Assembly: GCA_947472645.1 (NCBI GenBank)
Contig: CANJBQ010000034.1
Span: forward strand, 1 to 32,970
Source of the DNA: Burkholderiaceae bacterium
Lineage (GTDB): Bacteria; Pseudomonadota; Gammaproteobacteria; Burkholderiales; Burkholderiaceae
Reading direction: 5' to 3'
Length of the DNA stretch: 32,970 nt
Shown here: positions 23,918 through 29,933 of the stretch, one piece after another
How the letters are laid out: each line of letters opens with the position of its first letter
Position numbering within the stretch: the stretch's first letter is position 1
Notes under the pieces: model-generated
What the model was told of the DNA's origin: nothing
The model's database searches: none
The model's input: only the letters and a program-made list of their open reading frames with translations
Program-made: the position numbers and the translations under genes

Positions 23918-25671
23918 TGGATTTTTTTCACATCTACTATCGCGCCATTCAATTAATGGGCTCCGACCTGCGTCTTGGATGGTCATTAGTCTTTGCAAAT
24001 GTAGCTCTAGCATGCGCACTATTTGCAGAACCTATTTTATTTGGCCGAGTAATTGATGTCCTTTCTCACTTATCTAGCAATCTTGAATCAGCAACTTGGG
24101 ATACGGTTTTACCCCTGCTAGCTATATGGATTGGTTTTGGTCTTTTTACGATTTTTTGTTCCACGACTATTGCGTTGTTTTCAGACCGGCTCGCGCACCG
24201 CAGGAGGCTTTCCATCCTGGGAACATACTTTGAGCATGTGCTTCACTTACCCCTGGCGCAACAGACAAGAACACATTCTGGACGACTCATGAAAATAATG
24301 ACTCAAGGCACTGATACCCTCTGGTGGCTTTGGCTCAGTTTTTTTCGAGAGCATCTTGTTGCAATTGTTTCACTTATTATTTTGGTGCCAGTAGCACTCT
24401 TTATTAATTGGCGACTAGCGCTTGTTCTCAACATACTTTGTATCATCTTTGGATTTTTAACCCATTTTATTCTGCGTAAAACTCAAGCTCTTCAACAGCA
24501 AATAGAAAGTGACCATTCTGATTTAGCGGAACTCACTTCAGATACCCTTAGTAATATTGCCTTAGTTCAAAGTTTTACGCGCATACAAGTTGAATTGAAG
24601 TCACTACATCAAATTAGTCAGCGAGTGTTAGGCGCGCAATTTCCAGTACTTTACTGGTGGGCGGTAGTAACAGTTCTCACACGCTCTGCGACTACCGTAA
24701 GCATATTGAGCATTATTATTCTTGGGGTTTGGCTCTTCACACAATCACTCATCACCATCGGTGAAATCGTTACCTTTGTTGCCTTTGCAAGCATCATCAT
24801 TAGTCGTCTTGAGCAGATTGTTACTTTTGCAAATAAGCTAGCAACGGAAGCGCCACGATTAAGAGAGTTTTTTGACGTACTCGATACCGCGCCAGAAATT
24901 AAAGATAGTGAAGATGCCATCGACCCCGGTAGATCTGAGGGCTTAATTGAATTTCATCAAGTTTGTTTTTCTTATCATCCGCAACAAAAAGCGGTTGATC
25001 ATTTGAGCTTTGTAATTAAGCCTGGACAAACACTTGCGCTCGTGGGTGCTTCTGGAGCCGGAAAATCAACTGCACTAAGCTTACTTTATCGAGCTTTTGA
25101 TCCACAATCTGGTTTCATCGCCATTGATGGGATGGACATTCGAAAATTTAAACTTACCGCTCTTAGACGAAATATTGGTGTTGTCTTTCAAGAGCCTCTC
25201 TTATTTAATCGCTCGATTGCAGATAATCTACGAATTGGTTCATCAGGTGCAAGTGACAACGAACTTCGTGATTCTTGCGCTCGCGCCCAAGCTCTCAATT
25301 TTATAGAGCAGCAGCCCGATGGCTTTAATACTGTTATCGGCGAACGTGGGAGAACTCTTTCTGGGGGCGAGCGCCAACGCTTATCCATCGCTCGAGTACT
25401 TCTAAAAGATGCTCCAATCTTAATTTTGGATGAGGCCACCAGCGCTTTAGACACCCCTACTGAAGCAAGTCTTCTCAATGCATTACAAGAAGTAACGCAA
25501 TCCCGAAGTACTCTTGTGATAGCCCATCGATTGAGTACCATTCGGCAAGCAGATCATATTTTAGTAATGGATTTAGGAAGAGTCATTGAATCTGGAAGTT
25601 TTGATACTCTATATAAGCAGGGTGGCCGATTTACTGAAATAATGAAACAACAGTATGGCCTATCGACTTAA
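23917..25671 (+). CDS. ABC exporter, NdvA/ChvA-like (fused permease-ATPase)
   Basis: The 584-residue half-transporter has a six-helix membrane domain (1-320) and an ATPase domain (340-584) with Walker A GASGAGKST (377-385), Q-loop Gln 425, signature LSGGE (481-485), Walker B ILILDE (501-506) and H-loop His 537. The N-terminal segment with ALFAEPILFGRVIDVLS resembles cyclic beta-glucan exporters of the NdvA/ChvA type. It would act as a homodimer. A one-base overlap with the OpgH-like gene links the two in translation, so the likely cargo is the glycan or glycosylated product made by that enzyme. Confidence 0.93.
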   Translation: MDFFHIYYRAIQLMGSDLRLGWSLVFANVALACALFAEPILFGRVIDVLSHLSSNLESATWDTVLPLLAIWIGFGLFTIFCSTTIALFSDRLAHRRRLSILGTYFEHVLHLPLAQQTRTHSGRLMKIMTQGTDTLWWLWLSFFREHLVAIVSLIILVPVALFINWRLALVLNILCIIFGFLTHFILRKTQALQQQIESDHSDLAELTSDTLSNIALVQSFTRIQVELKSLHQISQRVLGAQFPVLYWWAVVTVLTRSATTVSILSIIILGVWLFTQSLITIGEIVTFVAFASIIISRLEQIVTFANKLATEAPRLREFFDVLDTAPEIKDSEDAIDPGRSEGLIEFHQVCFSYHPQQKAVDHLSFVIKPGQTLALVGASGAGKSTALSLLYRAFDPQSGFIAIDGMDIRKFKLTALRRNIGVVFQEPLLFNRSIADNLRIGSSGASDNELRDSCARAQALNFIEQQPDGFNTVIGERGRTLSGGERQRLSIARVLLKDAPILILDEATSALDTPTEASLLNALQEVTQSRSTLVIAHRLSTIRQADHILVMDLGRVIESGSFDTLYKQGGRFTEIMKQQYGLST

Positions 25672-25714
25672 TCGCACTATTTAATTAATCACATACACAG
25701 CAAATGGATCAGAA

Positions 25715-26596
25715 ATGAGTGGGTTTTCAGCGGAATGGCTAAGTTTACGTGAACCTATTGATCATCGTTCGCGTAATCAAGCCCTACAAACCAAAGTGCT
25801 TCATTATCTGGCGCAAGTCAACACTGTTGATCCTAGGTCAGTCCATATAACGGATTTAGGCTCCGGTACCGGATCTAATCTTCGTGCATTAGCACCCCAC
25901 TTGAGTTCGCTACAGTACTGGACCCTAGTAGATTATGACCAAACACTTTTACATGTTGCACGGTCTACACTTCTTGCTTGGGCAGATAGCGAAATAGATA
26001 TGCCAGCAATTGAATCTTTAGATGCTCACTCAATGTCAGTCAAACCATTATCAATACTCAAACAAAATAAAACAATCATAGTGAAATTTAAACGTATTGA
26101 TTTACTGAATGACTACCCAACTATTTTAAATGAACCGACTGATCTGATTACTGCTGCTGCTTTTTTTGATTTGGTAGCTGAGCCCTGGCTGATCAAATTT
26201 TGCGCCTTTTTAACCAAACCCCTCTATACGGTATTGACCTATGATGGCATTGAAAAGTGGAGTCCTCCTGAAATAATTGATGCTGAAATTTTAAAAGAGT
26301 TTCATCAACATCAACGCACTGATAAAGGCTTTGGTGGCGCGTTAGGGCCGGCGGCGGCTAAATGTCTACAATCCCTTTTACATGATCAACACTTCACTAC
26401 AATATGCGCTCCAAGTCCTTGGATTTTAGATCACCAAGACCGTACTTTAATTCAACAGTTAACGATGGGAACTGCACAGGCAATTCGAGAAATGCATGCC
26501 ATACCGCTAGCTAAAGTCAATCAGTGGGAACAAAGTAGAATGCAAGCAAGTCGCTGCGAAATTGGCCACATCGATATATTTGCCCATAACATTTAA
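25715..26596 (+). CDS. Class I SAM-dependent methyltransferase of the pterin-like cluster
   Basis: The 293-residue product has motif I as ITDLGSGTGSNLRAL (about 44-58), an acidic residue at the end of strand 2 (LVDYDQTLL) and a motif IV-like LITAAAFFDLVAEPWL. The C-terminal part with KGFGGALGPAAAKCLQSLL is not one I recognise from a characterised enzyme. It lies 43 bases after the ABC gene on the same strand and is probably its operon partner, placing a methylation step in the same pathway. Substrate unknown. Confidence 0.8.
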   Translation: MSGFSAEWLSLREPIDHRSRNQALQTKVLHYLAQVNTVDPRSVHITDLGSGTGSNLRALAPHLSSLQYWTLVDYDQTLLHVARSTLLAWADSEIDMPAIESLDAHSMSVKPLSILKQNKTIIVKFKRIDLLNDYPTILNEPTDLITAAAFFDLVAEPWLIKFCAFLTKPLYTVLTYDGIEKWSPPEIIDAEILKEFHQHQRTDKGFGGALGPAAAKCLQSLLHDQHFTTICAPSPWILDHQDRTLIQQLTMGTAQAIREMHAIPLAKVNQWEQSRMQASRCEIGHIDIFAHNI

Positions 26597-26769
26597 ATCT
26601 TTAGATGAATCAAAGTTCCTTATTTGTGACCGACCTTGTTCAATGCAGGCTTAACCTATTACCCAAAGATGGCTCTGTTATCTACCATCTAGAATTTATG
26701 ATCTTATGTTGATCGCTCAAAATCCTTTTAAATGTAATGAAAATTTAACTTGATGACTTTAAGGGGGCA

Positions 26770-27324
26770 CTACCAGCCAGAGCTTCCAGGGTCCCCTTTA
26801 AATGGGCCAACAAGTTCTGGCGTAATCCAGCCGCCATAAAATCCGCCGGGCTGGGGTGTTACTGGCTGACCCCCAACCGTACATTGTAGTGACGTTGCGT
26901 AGAGCGCTATGCAATCTTTTAATAACTCAGCGCCAGACAATGGGCTCGGATAACTCCAGGCGACCTTTACTAAAGAATGAGGACCATCCACTAAAGACCA
27001 GTATTTAGCTGGTCCTTTCCATTCACAAACGGAACCTCCTCCCGCCGCCTGGAATAGATTCTGATCGACATCTGCCCAGGGTAGATAAAAGGTGGGTGGG
27101 TGCGCAGTCTCAAGTACCATAATCGTACGGTCTGTTCGAGCAACTTCCACATTACCCCAGCGAACTATCACCTCGCGCTGATCTAGGACTAGCTGGGGCG
27201 GACGCGGAAAATCCCATACAGAAACTTGGCCAGGTCTAGGTAATTGCGCAAAATCTGGCCTACTTGAACCGCGCCACTGCCAAGCATCACGTGCGGTTAG
27301 TTGCCATGAAGGAATCTCGCTCAT
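26770..27324 (-). CDS. DUF427 domain protein (long form)
   Basis: The 184-residue product has an N-terminal extension rich in Trp and Pro (WQLTARDAWQWRGSSRPDF) followed by a DUF427 domain: VIVRWGNVEVARTDRTIMVLETAHPPTFYLP, SVCEWKGPAKYWSLV, VAWSYPSPLSGAELLKDCIALYA. The final part includes GGFYGGWITPELVGPFKG, typical of long DUF427 proteins. No activity is established for the family. It shares the CxWKG segment with the short protein at 13945-14226 but is otherwise divergent, so they are not a recent duplication. The gene is isolated, with 423 bases to the divergent yghU gene. Confidence 0.88.
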   Translation of the reverse strand: MSEIPSWQLTARDAWQWRGSSRPDFAQLPRPGQVSVWDFPRPPQLVLDQREVIVRWGNVEVARTDRTIMVLETAHPPTFYLPWADVDQNLFQAAGGGSVCEWKGPAKYWSLVDGPHSLVKVAWSYPSPLSGAELLKDCIALYATSLQCTVGGQPVTPQPGGFYGGWITPELVGPFKGDPGSSGW

Positions 27325-27748
27325 ACGTATATTTTATAAGAGGTGTTCATTGAAAAACTTTATTATTTTAAAACCCGTTTGGATAAGCTTACCAAACAAT
27401 ATTTATATGTTGACTTTGTTAAGAGTATCCTATTTTGCGGGATGATGAATGTATAACCAGCGCCTCAAAATGTCTAATACTGTTATTTTTATCCCGGATA
27501 TAGGTAAGATTTGCCACCTTTTTTTACAAGGTGGAGTCCGCTCTTTGAGCTTTAGAAAATGAAAAAATATTTTAGTTTTATCAACGCTATTGAATTTTAA
27601 AATTGTTCCGCAATTGTTACTTCAGATATTCTAAAATTGAAATAGCACTTTATTCAAAGCACTTTTGTTGTCTGATTTAAAGAAACGCTACATTCATAAT
27701 CCAGTTAATATACTAGCATTGAGTATCAGTTTCACGAAAAGGTAAAAA
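27325..27748. other. Intergenic region between DUF427 gene and yghU
   Basis: This 424-base AT-rich stretch must hold both divergent promoters. The only structure I noticed is a hairpin, CCACCTT (27514-27520) paired with AAGGTGG (27528-27534) around a T-rich seven-base loop; no T-tract follows, so it is not a standard terminator. No open frame looks coding. Confidence 0.45.
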
Positions 27749-28603
27749 ATGGCCAATGCTAATGAATACACCCCACCAAAAATCTGGACATGGGAAAAAC
27801 CTAACGGTGGAAAATTTGCAGGTATTAATCAACCGACAGCGGGATCGCGACAAGAAAAAGAATTGCCCATTGGCCGCCATCCACTGCAGTTATATTCCTT
27901 GGGTACGCCAAACGGTGTAAAAGTCACAATAATGCTTGAAGAGCTACTCGCCTTAGGGCACTCTGGGGCTGAGTATGATGCTTGGTTAATTACAATTGTT
28001 GATGGCGATCAATTTGGATCAGATTTCGTTAAAATAAATCCAAATTCGAAAATTCCTGCCTTGCTTGATCGCAGTATGCCAACACCTATTCGTGTTTTCG
28101 AATCAGCATCCATTTTGCTTTATCTAGCAGAAAAATTTGATGCTTTCCTACCGAAAGACTTATCTACTCGAACGGAAATGATGAATTGGCTTTTTTGGCA
28201 GATGGGGAGCGCACCATACATAGGGGGTGGATTCGGTCATTTTTATGCTTATGCCCCTTACAAAATGGAATATCCAATCGACCGTTTTACGATGGAAGTA
28301 AAACGTCAACTTGATGTACTTGACCAACGTCTGGAAGCAAATGAATATCTTGCTGGATCAGAATACACAATCGCAGATATGGCGGCTTTTCCTTGGTATG
28401 GAGCTCTCGTTAAAGGATGGTTGTATGGTGCAGCAGAATTTCTTGGCGCTCATGAGTATTTGAATGTCCAACGATGGGTAGATACCATTTTGGAAAGGCC
28501 TGCAGTCAAACGAGGTCGTATGGTTAATCGTACTTCAGGCGAACCATACGAGCAACTACGTGAACGTCACGATGCAAGCGATTTTGATAAAAAATCATTT
28601 TAA
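27749..28603 (+). CDS. yghU: Glutathione-dependent disulfide-bond oxidoreductase YghU
   Basis: The 284-residue product is close to E. coli YghU over its whole length: KIWTWEKPNGGKFAGINQP at the start, HPLQLYSLGTPNGVKVTIML, ITIVDGDQFGSDFVKINPNS, RVFESASILLYLAEKF (glutathione-binding Glu-Ser), MNWLFWQMGSAPYIGGGFGH, and PAVKRGRMVNRT near the end. YghU is a Nu-class glutathione transferase that binds two glutathione molecules and reduces disulfides and peroxides in the cytosol. A purine-rich AAAAGG precedes the ATG. It has no apparent operon partner. Confidence 0.96.
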   Translation: MANANEYTPPKIWTWEKPNGGKFAGINQPTAGSRQEKELPIGRHPLQLYSLGTPNGVKVTIMLEELLALGHSGAEYDAWLITIVDGDQFGSDFVKINPNSKIPALLDRSMPTPIRVFESASILLYLAEKFDAFLPKDLSTRTEMMNWLFWQMGSAPYIGGGFGHFYAYAPYKMEYPIDRFTMEVKRQLDVLDQRLEANEYLAGSEYTIADMAAFPWYGALVKGWLYGAAEFLGAHEYLNVQRWVDTILERPAVKRGRMVNRTSGEPYEQLRERHDASDFDKKSF

Positions 28604-29001
28604 ATAAAGAACACCCGCCATTTCTAATGAGGATTTGTATCACCTGAGACATACTTTACACTTTATACCGGACACACACTTTACAGTTTTTAGTCCAATA
28701 CACTTCATGGTTAAGTCCATTATGAGAGCAGATATCCAAAGAAAACCATTAGGATTTCAAGAGCTTACAGCCTCTCATTATCGGCGTGTAGTGTTTTGTG
28801 TAGTGAAATAACTAACCCACTCAGTAGTATTGAAAACCAAAGAATTTTTGGGTCAACCATCTAGCACTTCGTTACTCCAAAGTGATTTTTTATCAATCAG
28901 ATACGGCTGGGTGTTACAACTTGTAACGCTTGCATTAAATTTCTCCTTAAAATACCAATCCACAAACTTGCATAGCGTATAGTTTCAGTATACAATAAAT
29001 C
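28604..29001. other. Intergenic region with possible mobile-element debris
   Basis: This 398-base stretch lies between yghU and the higBA block. It contains a twice-repeated ACTTTACA within 28650-28690, reminiscent of terminal repeats of some insertion sequences, and a 34-codon frame at 28707-28811 (MVKSIMRADIQRKPLGFQEL and on) that I do not recognise. A near-palindrome, GTTACAACTTGTAAC, is at 28913-28927. It may be a scar marking the left edge of the defence block, but no complete element is present. Confidence 0.35.
28968..28996 (+). promoter_or_regulatory. Candidate higBA promoter with overlapping operator
   Basis: TTGCAT (28968-28973) and TACAAT (28991-28996) are separated by exactly 17 bases. 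An inverted repeat, GTATA (28977-28981) and TATAC (28989-28993) around seven bases, sits between and over the -10 element, where a HigA repressor would block RNA polymerase. Transcription would begin at about the higB ATG (29002), implying an almost leaderless message. Confidence 0.5.
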
Positions 29002-29280
29002 ATGATTAAAACATTTCGCCATAAGGGCTTACAACTCTTTTTTGAAACCGGTAAAAAGTCAGGAATCCAAGCCGCTCATGCGAATAAGCTGGGTAGGCAG
29101 TTAGCTAGATTACATGTTTCAAAAAAATGGGAAGATATGAATATACCTGGTTGGGGATTGCATCCTTTAAAAGATAAGCTAAAGGATCACTATTCAATTT
29201 CGGTAAATGGAAATTGGCGAATGACGTTTAAATTTGAAGGAGAAGATATAGTACTTGTTGATTATCAAGATTATCACTAA
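29002..29280 (+). CDS. higB: HigB-type toxin (RelE/ParE superfamily)
   Basis: The 92-residue product has the HigB pattern: MIKTFRHKGLQLFFETGKKS at the start, ANKLGRQLARLH, the central GWGLHPLKDKLKDHYSISVNGNWRMTFKF and the C-terminal VDYQDYH. HigB toxins are ribosome-dependent mRNA interferases that cut mRNA during translation and are neutralised by HigA. The basic and aromatic residues in the central and C-terminal parts correspond to the active-site region. The toxin gene comes first and is followed 13 bases later by the antitoxin, the order typical of hig loci. Confidence 0.95.
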   Translation: MIKTFRHKGLQLFFETGKKSGIQAAHANKLGRQLARLHVSKKWEDMNIPGWGLHPLKDKLKDHYSISVNGNWRMTFKFEGEDIVLVDYQDYH

Positions 29281-29293
29281 AAGAATAGGAGTA

Positions 29294-29605
29294 ATGATGA
29301 CTAAAATGTATAACCCACCCCACCCAGGCCTTACTCTGAAAGAAGATATTCTTCCAGCGTTAGAACTAACCGTAACAGAAGCTTCAGAACAGCTTGGTGT
29401 AACACGTGCTGCTTTCTCTAGAGTGATCAATGGTAAAGCTGGAATTTCTCCAGAAATGGCTCTTCGTATTGAGGCTTGGTTAGGTGAGAAAAATGGAGGT
29501 AGTGCAAGTGTTTGGCTAGCTTTACAGGCAGCCTATGACTTATGGCAAGTTCGTAAAGCAGGACTACCCAAAGTCACACATGCATTGATTCCAGTCTTAG
29601 CCTAA
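29294..29605 (+). CDS. higA: HigA-type antitoxin (XRE family)
   Basis: The 103-residue product begins YNPPHPGLTLKEDILPALEL, the HigA signature, and contains a helix-turn-helix, ASEQLGVTRAAFSRVINGK, then a dimerisation helix with MALRIEAWLG. It binds HigB and represses its own operon. AGGAGT precedes the ATG at 29294; an in-frame extension upstream would overlap higB and has no ribosome binding site. The inverted repeat at 28977-28993 is a plausible binding site. Confidence 0.95.
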   Translation: MMTKMYNPPHPGLTLKEDILPALELTVTEASEQLGVTRAAFSRVINGKAGISPEMALRIEAWLGEKNGGSASVWLALQAAYDLWQVRKAGLPKVTHALIPVLA

Positions 29606-29621
29606 TCAGAGACACTTTTCA

Positions 29622-29933
29622 ATGTTTTATTTACACTGCTCAAAACAATTATTAGATCGAGTCTCTTCAGGCGTCAACGAACCCGCTGGAAAGGGAGACA
29701 ATATTTTGGGTAATTGGTATGCTAAGGCAATATTTTCAAAACCACAGGTAGCCTTATTTGTAAATGAAAGAACCCTGCTACCAGTGTTGATGCCTCTAGC
29801 CCCAGCATCGAACTTAGTAGAGCGATTCCCACAATACCTATTTAAGATCTTGCTATCTCAAGGTGTAAGCGAATCTTTTATGCAACAGGAATTAAATCAT
29901 CTTGAGAAGGTGATAAATAGCAAATGTCAATAA
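29622..29933 (+). CDS. DUF6933 domain protein
   Basis: The 103-residue product reads HCSKQLLDRV, GNWYAKAIF, QVALFVNERTLLPVLMPL and a C-terminal helical part with LNHLEKVIN. This matches my memory of the DUF6933 family, small cytosolic proteins of unknown function found near toxin-antitoxin and defence genes. It starts 16 bases after higA and its last ten bases overlap the start of the TIR-NACHT-TPR gene, so it is probably co-transcribed with both and may regulate or assist the large protein. I assign no activity. Confidence 0.75.
   Translation: MFYLHCSKQLLDRVSSGVNEPAGKGDNILGNWYAKAIFSKPQVALFVNERTLLPVLMPLAPASNLVERFPQYLFKILLSQGVSESFMQQELNHLEKVINSKCQ

Noticed and set aside
25188..25541. Minus-strand frame within the ABC transporter ATPase domain
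   Set aside because: Antisense to Walker and signature motifs of the exporter; its Arg/Ser-rich composition is that of a shadow frame.
27514..27534. Hairpin CCACCTT/AAGGTGG as a terminator
   Set aside because: No T-tract follows the stem on either strand and it is far from both gene ends.
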